Below are positions 15,514 through 24,207 of a DNA stretch of 56,785 nucleotides, piece after piece. Location: positions 1-56,785 of the forward strand of contig JAGOVA010000012.1 in NCBI GenBank assembly GCA_018061005.1, in the 5' to 3' direction. The notes under the pieces were generated by a model. That model made no database searches, was not told the DNA's origin, and worked only from the letters and a program-made list of their open reading frames with translations. Position 1 is the first letter of the stretch. The number at the start of each line of letters is the position of its first letter. The position numbers and the translations under genes are program-made. The DNA comes from Sterolibacterium sp. (GTDB taxonomy: Bacteria; Pseudomonadota; Gammaproteobacteria; Burkholderiales; Rhodocyclaceae).

Positions 15514-18500
15514 ATGCTTGCCAAATTCTTTATCGACCGTCCCGTGTTTGCCTGGGTGATCGCGCTGATCATCCTGTTGAGCGGCGCGCTTTCCCTGAAA
15601 AATCTGCCGATTGCTTCCTATCCTTCGGTCGCGCCTCCTGCGCTGGCGATTTCCGTGAATTACCCGGGGGCTTCCGCCCAGGTCATGGAAGAAACTGCGA
15701 CGGCGCTGATTGAGCAGGAGATGAACGGCATCGAACACCTGCGCTACATGGATTCAACCAGCGAGCAGGGGACGGCGACCATCAATCTGGTGTTTGCCAG
15801 CGGTACGGATCTCGACATTGCCTCGGTGGAAGCCCAGAACCGCGTCAAGCGGGTGGAAGCCCGTCTGCCCGAGGAAGTGCGGCGCATGGGCGTTTCGGTG
15901 TACAAGTCGGCACGCAATTACCTGCTGATTTCCGTACTCTATTCGCCGGACAAGAGCCTCGACCATGTCGCCATCGGCAACTATGCCGCCACCCATGTAC
16001 TGGAAAACATCCGTCGCGTCCCCGGTGTGGGCGAGGCCATCCTGCTGGGTACGGAATATTCCATGCGGTTGTGGCTAAAGCCGGATCGTCTGCAGGCATA
16101 TCGCCTGACCCCGGGCGATATCATCCGCGCCGTGCGTGCGCAGAATGTGCAGATTGCCACGGGTGAAATCGGTCAGTCACCGATCACGGATGGCCAGCAG
16201 TTCAATGCCATCATCACCACCCACAGCCGCTTGTCGACCCCGGAAGAGTTTGGTGATGTGATCGTGCGCGCTACGCCCAACGGGGCGGCGGTTCGTCTCA
16301 AGGATGTCGCCCGCGTTGAACTGGGCGCGCAAGATTACTCGGTCAAGGCACGCTACGACGGCCAGCCCGCCGTGGGGATTGCGATCCGCACCACACCCGG
16401 TGCCAATGCGCTGGAAACGGCGCGGGCGGTGAAAGCCAAGTATGCCGAACTGGCGAAGAGCTTCCCCACGAATGCCATCGACTGGACAATTCCTTACGAC
16501 ACCTCGAAGTTCGTCGATGTGTCGATCAAGGAAGTCATGCATACCCTCATCATCGCCATGCTGCTGGTGTTTGGCGTAATGTATCTGTTCCTCGAAAACC
16601 TGCGCGCCACATTGATCCCGACCATCGTCATGCCCATTACGCTGGCCGGTGCGCTGACGGGACTGTATGTGCTGGGTTATTCGATCAACGTGCTGACCCT
16701 GTTTGCCATGGTGCTGGCGATCGGCATCGTGGTCGATGATGCCATTGTGGTGGTCGAGAACGTCGAACGCATCATGCGTGAAGAAAAGCTCGGCGCACGC
16801 GATGCCACGCGCAAGGCGATGGGGCAAATCATCGGTGCCATCGTCGCCATCACGCTGGTGCTCTCGGCGGTGTTTGTGCCGATGGCTTTCTTCAGCGGCT
16901 CGGTGGGTGCCATCTATCGCCAGTTTGCCGTAACCCTGGTGATCGCCATGGGCTTCTCGGCGCTGCTCGCACTCACCCTCACCCCGGCACTCTGCGCCAC
17001 GATGCTTAAGCCGCATGTCGATCATGCCGACGGCCATGAACGACGAGGCTTTTTTGGCTGGTTCAACCGGCTGTTCAACCGCACGACCCAGGGCTACAAA
17101 TCCGGGGTCACGCGCATCCTGCGGCGTTCGGGGATGTATCTGGTGCTGTATGCCGTCCTGATTGCCTGTGTAGCCGTAATGTTCGTGCGCCTGCCCAGCG
17201 GCTTTCTGCCGGATGAAGATCAGGGCTATTTCGTCGGCATTCTGCAACTGCCGCCGGGGGCCACCCAGGAACGTACCGTGGAAGTACTGTCGCGCGTCGA
17301 GCAGATGTATCTGCAGCAACCCGAAGTCAATCACGTCATCGGCGTGGCCGGTTTCTCTTTCGCCGGGCGCGGGCAGAACATGGCCACTAACTTCGTGAAT
17401 CTCAAGCCTTGGGATGAGCGTCCGGGCGAAGCGCATTCCGCCGCATCGATTGCCAAGCGCATGAACATGATGTTCTTCGGCATCAAGGAGGCGATGGTCT
17501 TTGCCGTCAGCGTGCCGCCGATTCCCGAACTAGCCGCACTGGGAGGCTTCGACTTCCGCCTGAAGGATCAGGGCGCGCAAGGCCGCGACAAACTACTGGA
17601 AGCGCGCAACATGATGCTGGGCATGGCCTCGCAGCACCCGGCACTGGCGGGCGTGCGGCCTGAAGGTCAGGAGCCTGCGCCGCAATTACGGCTCGACATC
17701 GACCGCCTCAAGGCACGCGCTTTGAGTGTCGACATCGCAGAAATCAACGAAACCCTGCAATCCACCCTGGGGATCGCCTACATCAACGACTTCGTCCATG
17801 AAGGCCGCGTCCAGCGTGTGCAGATGCAGCTCGATGCCCATGCCCGCAACAATGTCGATGCCATCATGCAGCTGACGGTTCGCAACACACGCGGCGAACT
17901 GGTGCGCCTGAACGACATTGCCACCCCGCAATGGATCGTCGGTCTGCCACGGCTCGATCGCTACAACGGACAACCCTCGATGAAACTGGCTGGCAGCCCC
18001 TCACCCGGCCACAGCACGGGTGAGGCACTCCAGGCCATGGAGGATATCGCCGCCAAACTGCCGCCCGGCTTTGGTTACGAGTGGTCGGGCACCTCGTTCG
18101 AGGAACGCGCATCCGGCACACAGGCTCCCTTCCTGTTTGCGGTTTCATTGATCGTCGTGTTCCTTTGCCTAGCGGCGCTGTATGAGAGCTGGTCGATTCC
18201 CTTTGCGGTGCTGCTGGTCGTGCCGCTGGGGCTGTTCGGTGCGCTGGCCGCCGTGTATCTGCGCGGCCTGCCCAACGACGTGTACTTTAAGGTCGGCCTG
18301 ATCGCCATCATCGGCCTGTCGTCGAAAAATGCCATTCTCATCATCGAGTTTGCCCGCGAACTACAGGAAAAAGGCATGTCGCTGGTGGATGCCACGCTGG
18401 AAGCCTGCCGCCTGCGCTTCCGGCCGATCCTGATGACCTCCATCGCCTTCATTTTTGGCGTGCTGCCACTGGCGATCAGCAGCGGCGCGGGCGCGCAAAG

Positions 18501-18672
18501 CCGTCATGCGCTGGGCACCGGCGTGATGGGCGGAATGATTGCGGCCACCGTGCTGGCCGTGCTGCTAGTGCCGGTGTTCTTTGTGGTCATCCGGCGAATC
18601 TTCCCGGGGCATGCCCGTCATCACCACACAAACCCGTCAGAGAACCTGTCGCAGGAGAACACGCATGAATAA
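15514..18672 (+). CDS. RND multidrug efflux transporter (AcrB/MexB-like, HAE1)
   Basis: A 1052-residue inner-membrane proton antiporter with 12 membrane helices and two large periplasmic loops. The N terminus (FFIDRPVFAWVIALIILLSG) is typical of HAE1 pumps. TM4 has the proton-relay pair in VVDDAIVVVENVERIM, and TM10 has the essential lysine in SSKNAILIIEFA, so the pump should be active. It exports hydrophobic or amphiphilic compounds from periplasm and membrane. It starts 9 bp after the adaptor stop and overlaps the channel gene by 8 bp, forming one operon. Confidence 0.96.
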   Translation: MLAKFFIDRPVFAWVIALIILLSGALSLKNLPIASYPSVAPPALAISVNYPGASAQVMEETATALIEQEMNGIEHLRYMDSTSEQGTATINLVFASGTDLDIASVEAQNRVKRVEARLPEEVRRMGVSVYKSARNYLLISVLYSPDKSLDHVAIGNYAATHVLENIRRVPGVGEAILLGTEYSMRLWLKPDRLQAYRLTPGDIIRAVRAQNVQIATGEIGQSPITDGQQFNAIITTHSRLSTPEEFGDVIVRATPNGAAVRLKDVARVELGAQDYSVKARYDGQPAVGIAIRTTPGANALETARAVKAKYAELAKSFPTNAIDWTIPYDTSKFVDVSIKEVMHTLIIAMLLVFGVMYLFLENLRATLIPTIVMPITLAGALTGLYVLGYSINVLTLFAMVLAIGIVVDDAIVVVENVERIMREEKLGARDATRKAMGQIIGAIVAITLVLSAVFVPMAFFSGSVGAIYRQFAVTLVIAMGFSALLALTLTPALCATMLKPHVDHADGHERRGFFGWFNRLFNRTTQGYKSGVTRILRRSGMYLVLYAVLIACVAVMFVRLPSGFLPDEDQGYFVGILQLPPGATQERTVEVLSRVEQMYLQQPEVNHVIGVAGFSFAGRGQNMATNFVNLKPWDERPGEAHSAASIAKRMNMMFFGIKEAMVFAVSVPPIPELAALGGFDFRLKDQGAQGRDKLLEARNMMLGMASQHPALAGVRPEGQEPAPQLRLDIDRLKARALSVDIAEINETLQSTLGIAYINDFVHEGRVQRVQMQLDAHARNNVDAIMQLTVRNTRGELVRLNDIATPQWIVGLPRLDRYNGQPSMKLAGSPSPGHSTGEALQAMEDIAAKLPPGFGYEWSGTSFEERASGTQAPFLFAVSLIVVFLCLAALYESWSIPFAVLLVVPLGLFGALAAVYLRGLPNDVYFKVGLIAIIGLSSKNAILIIEFARELQEKGMSLVDATLEACRLRFRPILMTSIAFIFGVLPLAISSGAGAQSRHALGTGVMGGMIAATVLAVLLVPVFFVVIRRIFPGHARHHHTNPSENLSQENTHE

Positions 18673-20152
18673 GCTCACTCAACACACCTGCGTGGCCTCC
18701 CTGCTGCTGGTGCTGGGCGGCTTGGGCGGCTGTGCCAGCGGCCCGGATTATCAGCGACCACAACTGGTGATTCCCTCATTCTGGTCATCTGCGGGCGAGC
18801 CAGCTCAATCAACGACTCAATCAGCGTCACAGACGCAAGCCCAAACACTGCCTGACTGGCATGCCTATTTCAGCGATCCGCGTCTGCAGGCCTTGATCGC
18901 CCAGTCGCTCGAATACAACCATGATTTGCGGATTGCCACGGAGCGCATCTTTGAAGCCCGCGCGCTGCATGGCATCACGAAATCCAGCAAATGGCCAGAG
19001 TTCGAACTGCTGGGCAAGCGCGAGGCCGCACTCACGCCGGGCGATCTGAACATGAGCGGGCGGCCGCTGTCTGCCCAACGTTATGACGTCGGCGTTGAGC
19101 TGCTCAATTACGAGGTCGATTTCTGGGGTCGGGTCAAACGGCTCGATGAAGCCGCACTGGCGACCTACCTGGCCACTGAAGAAGCCCAGCGTGCCTTTCG
19201 CCTGTCGCTGATTGCCGAAGTAGCCAACGCCTATTACAACCAGTGCGAATTGCATGAGCGCGTCACGCTGGCGCGCGCCGTCGCAGATAATCGCCGTGAA
19301 GTGGCGCAGCTTTCCGATCAACGCCGACAAGCGGGGCTGATGGGATCGATGGACTATCTGCGCGCGGCCGCCGCCGCCGAAACGGCACGCAACGATCTGG
19401 CGTTACTCGAACAGGCCGCCACCACCGCCAATCACGCACTGCTGTTGCTGACGGGGCAGATCACCGCCCAGGCCGCACCGTTGCCTGCCACACAACCCCT
19501 CGCAACCCAGAGCCTGGCTCCGCTGACACCCAATTTGCCTGCCGAGGTACTGCTGCGTCGCCCGGACGTGCTGGCAGCCGAACAACGTTTGATTGCAGCC
19601 AATGCCCACATCGGCGCGGCACGCGCGGCCTTTTTGCCACGTTTGACACTGACTGGCATGGTCAGCACCGCCAGTGCGGGGCTCTCCAACCTGTTCGATG
19701 CCGGCAGCCGTGCCTGGCTGTTCAAGCCGCAGTTACGCCTGCCTATTTTCAATGGCGGACGCAATGAAGCCAACACCGACCTGGCTGAAGCGCGCAAGAA
19801 TGTGGCGGTTGCCGAATATGAAAAAACCATCCAGCAGGCCTTCCGCGAAGTGGCAGATCTGCTGGCCGCCCGCGCACAACTGGCCGAACAACTGAACGCG
19901 CAGGAAGCCAGCCAGCGCATCCAAGCTGAGCGTTTGCAATTGTACGAAGCCCGTTACAAGGCGCAGATTTCGCACTATCTCGAAGTCCTCGACGCACGGC
20001 GTGACCTGCAGGCCGTTGAGCACGCCCTGCTGCAGACCCGCCATGCCACACTGGCCAACGCCGCCCAGCTCTACAAGGCCCTGGGTGGGGGCGCGGAAAG
20101 CCACAAACAACAAACCCAGGCTGCGGGTGCAACGCCGACCACAGTAGAATAG
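18665..20152 (+). CDS. Outer-membrane efflux channel lipoprotein (OprM/NodT family)
   Basis: A 495-residue TolC-like protein. The signal peptide ends in a lipobox (LGGCASGPDYQRP), after which the NodT/OprM pattern follows: FWSS, LPDWHAYFSDPRLQALI near residue 60, and two repeated outer-membrane efflux domains rich in long helices, the second starting at LLRRPDVLAAEQRLIAANA. It provides the exit duct for the RND pump. The start at 18665 overlaps the pump stop by 8 bp and has GGAG upstream; upstream in-frame codons lie inside the pump gene. Confidence 0.94.
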   Translation: MNKLTQHTCVASLLLVLGGLGGCASGPDYQRPQLVIPSFWSSAGEPAQSTTQSASQTQAQTLPDWHAYFSDPRLQALIAQSLEYNHDLRIATERIFEARALHGITKSSKWPEFELLGKREAALTPGDLNMSGRPLSAQRYDVGVELLNYEVDFWGRVKRLDEAALATYLATEEAQRAFRLSLIAEVANAYYNQCELHERVTLARAVADNRREVAQLSDQRRQAGLMGSMDYLRAAAAAETARNDLALLEQAATTANHALLLLTGQITAQAAPLPATQPLATQSLAPLTPNLPAEVLLRRPDVLAAEQRLIAANAHIGAARAAFLPRLTLTGMVSTASAGLSNLFDAGSRAWLFKPQLRLPIFNGGRNEANTDLAEARKNVAVAEYEKTIQQAFREVADLLAARAQLAEQLNAQEASQRIQAERLQLYEARYKAQISHYLEVLDARRDLQAVEHALLQTRHATLANAAQLYKALGGGAESHKQQTQAAGATPTTVE

Positions 20153-20179
20153 CGTTTTCCCCACGCTCGGAGCCGCTTC

Positions 20180-20986
20180 ATGTCGTCAGCCCCTGACCAT
20201 CTCGTCGAACTCAGCGGCGTGCATTTTGCCTATGGCGAACGACAGGTGCTCAGTGGCATCGACCTGAAGATCCATCGCGGCAAGGTGGTGGCCATCCTGG
20301 GTGTGAGCGGTAGCGGCAAGACCACCCTGCTGCGTTTGATGGGCGGGCAGTTGCGTCCCGATCGCGGTAGCGTCAAGGTGGCCGACAGCGAAGTGCCGCA
20401 ACTGGATCAAGCCGGGCTGTACGCCCTGCGCCGTCACATGGGCATGATGTTCCAGATGGGCGGTTTGTACAGCGACATGTCAGTGTTCGACAACGTGGCC
20501 TTTCCGATGCGCGAGCTGACCGATCTGCCCGAAACTCTCATTCATGATCTGGTGCTGATGAAGCTGCACGCCGTGGGTCTGCGCGGCACGGCCACCATGA
20601 TGACTGGGGAGCTTTCCGGCGGCATGGCGCGGCGTGTGGCACTGGCGCGGGCGATTGCGCTGGATCCGATGCTGATCATGTACGACGAGCCGTTTGCCGG
20701 GCTGGATCCGATTTCACTCAACGTGATTGCCAACCTCATCCGCACCCTCAACGATGCGCTGGGGGTGACTTCCATCGTCGTCACTTACGACATGTCGGAG
20801 TCATTGAAAGTCGTTGATTACGTCTATTTCGTGCACAACGGCGTGGTGGTGGCCGAAGGGATCGCCGCTGAAATGTTTGACTCCGACAACCCCTTCGTCC
20901 AGCAATTTGTACACGCCCGCGCCAACGGCCCGGTCGCCTTTCACACCCCCAGCCAGGCGTATTCACTCGATCTCAGCCTGGCTTGA
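20180..20986 (+). CDS. ABC transporter ATPase, MlaF type (H-loop Tyr)
   Basis: A 268-residue ATPase resembling MlaF of the Mla phospholipid-transport system at the inner membrane. Walker A is GVSGSGKT (about residues 40-47), the Q-loop is in MMFQMGGLYSDM, the signature is GELSGGMARR, and Walker B is LIMYDEPFAGLDP. The usual histidine of the H-loop is a tyrosine (VVTYDMSES), encoded by TAC. No mlaE permease, mlaD substrate-binding or mlaC/B gene follows: the gene stands alone after the RND operon, 27 bp behind the channel gene and before a terminator. It may pair with a permease elsewhere or serve the RND operon. The Mla assignment rests on sequence resemblance only. Confidence 0.85.
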   Translation: MSSAPDHLVELSGVHFAYGERQVLSGIDLKIHRGKVVAILGVSGSGKTTLLRLMGGQLRPDRGSVKVADSEVPQLDQAGLYALRRHMGMMFQMGGLYSDMSVFDNVAFPMRELTDLPETLIHDLVLMKLHAVGLRGTATMMTGELSGGMARRVALARAIALDPMLIMYDEPFAGLDPISLNVIANLIRTLNDALGVTSIVVTYDMSESLKVVDYVYFVHNGVVVAEGIAAEMFDSDNPFVQQFVHARANGPVAFHTPSQAYSLDLSLA

Positions 20987-21022
20987 ACTTGCTCACTAAG
21001 GAAGTTCTGATTTATTCGTAAC

Positions 21023-21091
21023 CGTTCGGGCTGAGCCTGTCGAAGCCCTTTTATTTCAAGAGCATGCCCTTCGACAAGCTCAGAGCGAACG
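21023..21091. repeat. Imperfect palindromic dispersed repeat (REP-like)
   Basis: The left arm (CGTTCGGGCTGAGCCTGTCG, from 21023) is matched in inverted orientation by CGACAAGCTCAGAGCGAACG (to 21091) with few mismatches and a central AT-rich loop. The same GTTCG...CTGAGC...GTCGAAG pattern is a known intergenic repeat in many proteobacteria. It sits between two convergent genes, the usual location. Confidence 0.7.
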
Positions 21092-21117
21092 AATTTGATC
21101 AGCATTTCCCTAAAACA

Positions 21118-21143
21118 AAACGGCAGACCGAGGTCTGCCGTTT
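21118..21143. terminator. Bidirectional intrinsic terminator (mlaF-like / narI)
   Basis: A 12-bp perfect stem AAACGGCAGACC / GGTCTGCCGTTT with a 2-base centre is flanked by an A-rich tract on the left and TTTCATTTT on the right, so it can stop transcription from both the ATPase gene and the nar operon. Confidence 0.88.
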
Positions 21144-21166
21144 CATTTTGTACTGCTGCAATACGA

Positions 21167-21871
21167 TTAACGCACCGCCGAACGACGCTTGGTGCGGACG
21201 ATCTGGTAGGCACGCCCCAGATAACCGATCGGCGCGCTCCAGATATGCACCAGACGGGTGAAGGGGAAGAACAGGAACACCGACATACCGAGGAACATAT
21301 GGAACTTGTAGACGCCGTCCACGTTCTTCACCAGGCTGGGATCCGGATGCAGGTAAAGAATGCTCTGTACCCACTCGGCCAGGCTGATCATCACGGCCGC
21401 ATCGCCGTGATTGGCATGACCGATCGAGGTCGGCAGGGTCGACAGACCAGCCGCCACGGTGAGCACCAGCCAGCCGAGGATGTTGATGTCAATCCAGCGC
21501 GAAGCGGCACGCACGCGCGGATTGGTCATGCGACGCATCCACAGCATCACGGCACCGATCAGGCAGGCCGAGCCGAACACCGTGCCCGCCGTAATGGCGA
21601 TCCACTGGTGCGCCAGATCTGACAGGCCGATCCCGGTAAACACGGCGTGCGGGGTCAGCAAACCGACGATGTGACCGCCAAACAGCCCAAGCACGCCATA
21701 GTGAAACAGGTTGCTGGCCGCACGCATGCCGCTCTTGGAAAGCAACTGGCTGGAATCACTCTTCCATGTGTATTGCTCATTGTCGAAACGGATCCAGCTG
21801 CCCAGCAGGAAGACCGTGGTGGCGATGTAGGGATACACGCCGAAGATGAAGTTGTGCAGGAAGTTATCCAT
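21167..21871 (-). CDS. narI: Respiratory nitrate reductase, gamma subunit (cytochrome b)
   Basis: A 234-residue integral membrane diheme cytochrome b that oxidises quinol on the periplasmic side and passes electrons to NarH. It shows about five hydrophobic helices, with heme-ligand histidines visible in the second helix (LFHYGVLGLFGGHIVGLL) and the last helix (KFHMFLGMSVFLFFPFTRLVH). Length matches the family. Last gene of the nar operon, followed by the bidirectional terminator at 21118-21143. Confidence 0.96.
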   Translation of the reverse strand: MDNFLHNFIFGVYPYIATTVFLLGSWIRFDNEQYTWKSDSSQLLSKSGMRAASNLFHYGVLGLFGGHIVGLLTPHAVFTGIGLSDLAHQWIAITAGTVFGSACLIGAVMLWMRRMTNPRVRAASRWIDINILGWLVLTVAAGLSTLPTSIGHANHGDAAVMISLAEWVQSILYLHPDPSLVKNVDGVYKFHMFLGMSVFLFFPFTRLVHIWSAPIGYLGRAYQIVRTKRRSAVR

Positions 21872-21907
21872 AGATTTCTCCGTATAGGGGTTTGATATAT
21901 CCAGGGC

Positions 21908-22555
21908 TCAGGTCGGGCGGGGACGATCGACCTTGGGTGGGCTGCTCCAGTCCACCGGCGGGTCGAAGTCACCATCATCGAGACAGGGGTCGGTCTTGAT
22001 GGCGGGCTTGGGCTCTTCCATGTCGTCCGGTGCGCTCACGAGCTGGCTGCGCTGCTCGACCAGCTGGATCAGGTCGGCGTAACTACTGCCGTCTTCTTCC
22101 AGATTGACGCGCAACTGACGCAGCACCTTGGTCCAGCGCGAAAGGAACAGCTTGGCTTCATCGGCTTCCAGCATGCTGATGAATTCGAGCATCAGCGGCA
22201 GGTAGTCGGGCAGCTCCTTGGCATCGGCATTCAGATCGAAACCGTAGCTCCTGTAGTACTCGCCCAGATCAATCAGCGCCGGACCACGATTCTTGTCCTC
22301 GCCGATCAGATGATGGGTCATGTGCATGCTGTGCTCGGGCACCATATCGAAGGTGCGCACATACTCTTCCTCAAGCACCAGCGGCTCACGCGTGACGCGA
22401 GCCTCCAGTTTGTCGAGGAAGGCCGCAAGCGCGCTGCGTTCGTCCGGCCCGATGTCGTCCGCGCTGGTCACCGCTGCCCGGATTTCGGGCAGGGCGGCGC
22501 GCAGATCGGCATCAGGATATTCGAGCAGCGATGAAACGATGCGATAGAACATCAT
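21908..22555 (-). CDS. narJ: Nitrate reductase molybdenum cofactor assembly chaperone
   Basis: A 215-residue TorD/NarJ-family chaperone that holds apo-NarG in the cytoplasm until molybdenum cofactor and FeS insertion. Family features are the N-terminal FYRIVSSLLEYPDADL, the central EEEYVRTFDMVPEHSMHMTHHL containing the YVxxFD-type motif, and a helical second half. The acidic C-terminal tail (DDGDFDPPVDWSSPPK) is common in proteobacterial NarJ. GGAGG upstream of the ATG overlaps the end of narH, indicating translational coupling. Confidence 0.95.
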   Translation of the reverse strand: MMFYRIVSSLLEYPDADLRAALPEIRAAVTSADDIGPDERSALAAFLDKLEARVTREPLVLEEEYVRTFDMVPEHSMHMTHHLIGEDKNRGPALIDLGEYYRSYGFDLNADAKELPDYLPLMLEFISMLEADEAKLFLSRWTKVLRQLRVNLEEDGSSYADLIQLVEQRSQLVSAPDDMEEPKPAIKTDPCLDDGDFDPPVDWSSPPKVDRPRPT

Positions 22556-22567
22556 GATGTCCTCCGA

Positions 22568-24115
22568 TTAACGTTCGTCAGCCATGGGGGGCTGTTCACG
22601 CGATTCGACCGTTTCCTTGCGACGGATCGGGAACAGCGTGCTGCCGCTGATCCCCGCCGAGGAATCGTTGCCGAAGGTGAAGCCATTCTGACCCTGGAAG
22701 CCGTAGAAATCTTCCTCGGTCAGTTCGGCGTGGCCGGTCGGGATGACGAAGCGGTCTTCGTAGTTGGCAATCGCCATCAGCTTGTACATGTCCTTCGCCT
22801 GCTGTTCGGTCAGGCCGACCTTCTGCAGGGCACGGGTATCCGGCTGACCATCGACGTGCACCGAACGCTGATAGGAACGCATCGCCATCATTTTGGCAAT
22901 GGCGTCGAACACCGGCTGTTCCTTGCCTGCGGTGAGCAGGTTGGCCAGATACTGCAGCGGGAAGCGCAGCGCATCGGCACGTGGAATCACGCCGTCCGGC
23001 TCGGTCGGCAGCTGACCCTGGTCGATGGCGGACTGCACCGGCGAGAGCGGCGGCACATACCAGACCATCGGCAGGGTGCGGAACTCGGGGTGCATCGGGA
23101 AGGCAATCTTCCATTCCATCGCCATTTTCCAGATCGGCGACTTGCGGGCAGCTTCGATCCAGTCTTCCGGCACGCCATCGCGACGTGCGGCCTTGATGAC
23201 CTGCGGGTCATTCGGGTCGAGGAAGATACTGCGGTGCGCTTCGTAAAGATCCTGCTCATTCGGCATCGAAGCGAGTTCCTCGATCCGGTCGGCGTCATAC
23301 AGCATGATGCCGTTGTAACGGATACGACCGACGCAGGACTCGGAGCAGACGGTGGGCATGCCGGATTCGACACGCGGGTAGCAGCCGATGCACTTTTCGG
23401 CCTTGCCAGATTCCCAGTTGTAATACACCTTCTTGTACGGGCAGGACGACACACACTGACGCCAGCCGCGGCACTTGTCCTGGTCGACCAGCACAATGCC
23501 GTCTTCTTCGCGCTTGTAGATCGAACCGGACGGACAGGCCGCCACACAGGCCGGGTTCAGACAATGGTTACACATGCGCGGCAGATACATGTGGAAGGTG
23601 TTCTCGAATTGCGAATAAATCTGCTTTTCGAGCGACTTCATGTTGACGTCTTTGGCGCGCTTGTCGTACTCGCCGGCCAGATCGTCTTCCCAGTTCGGAC
23701 CCCAGCGAACCTTGTCCATTTTTTCGCCGGTAATCTGCGAAACCGGACGTGCGGTCGGTGCAGCTTCGGAGAGCGGCGCGTTTTGCAGACGGGCGTAATC
23801 GAAGGTAAACGGCTCGTAGTAGTCGTCAATCTCCGGCATATCGGGGTTGGAAAAGATGTTGAGCAGGCGGGAAAGCTTGCTACCGGACTTCAGTTGCAGC
23901 TTGCCGTCGACCAGCTCCCAGCCGCCATTCCAGATATCCTGGTTTTCCCAGTTTTTCGGATAGCCAATGCCGGGCTTGGATTCGACGTTGTTGAACCAGG
24001 CGTATTCCACGCCCTTACGGTTGGTCCAGACGTTTTTGCACGTCACGGAACAGGTGTGGCAACCAATGCACTTGTCGAGGTTAAAGACAAGAGCGAATTG
24101 TGCGCGAACTTTCAT
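22568..24115 (-). CDS. narH: Respiratory nitrate reductase, beta subunit (FeS protein)
   Basis: A 515-residue cytoplasmic iron-sulfur subunit carrying three [4Fe-4S] and one [3Fe-4S] cluster between NarI and NarG. Cysteine motifs are complete: CIGCHTCSVTCKNVW at the N terminus, CNHCLNPACVAACPSG, CRGWRQCVSSCP (Trp in place of Cys, marking the [3Fe-4S] cluster), and EKCIGCYPR with PTVCSESCVGR. The frame is open 30 codons upstream, but the ATG at 24115 has AAGGAG upstream and begins at the conserved MKVRAQ. Ends 13 bp before narJ. Confidence 0.97.
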   Translation of the reverse strand: MKVRAQFALVFNLDKCIGCHTCSVTCKNVWTNRKGVEYAWFNNVESKPGIGYPKNWENQDIWNGGWELVDGKLQLKSGSKLSRLLNIFSNPDMPEIDDYYEPFTFDYARLQNAPLSEAAPTARPVSQITGEKMDKVRWGPNWEDDLAGEYDKRAKDVNMKSLEKQIYSQFENTFHMYLPRMCNHCLNPACVAACPSGSIYKREEDGIVLVDQDKCRGWRQCVSSCPYKKVYYNWESGKAEKCIGCYPRVESGMPTVCSESCVGRIRYNGIMLYDADRIEELASMPNEQDLYEAHRSIFLDPNDPQVIKAARRDGVPEDWIEAARKSPIWKMAMEWKIAFPMHPEFRTLPMVWYVPPLSPVQSAIDQGQLPTEPDGVIPRADALRFPLQYLANLLTAGKEQPVFDAIAKMMAMRSYQRSVHVDGQPDTRALQKVGLTEQQAKDMYKLMAIANYEDRFVIPTGHAELTEEDFYGFQGQNGFTFGNDSSAGISGSTLFPIRRKETVESREQPPMADER

Positions 24116-24207
24116 GCGATTCTCCTTACGGAATGTTCGGTGTTCGGTGTTCGTATTCGGTCGGGGAAGGCCGGCAGGCAGCCTGCCCTCCCCATGTCGT
24201 TTCAATA

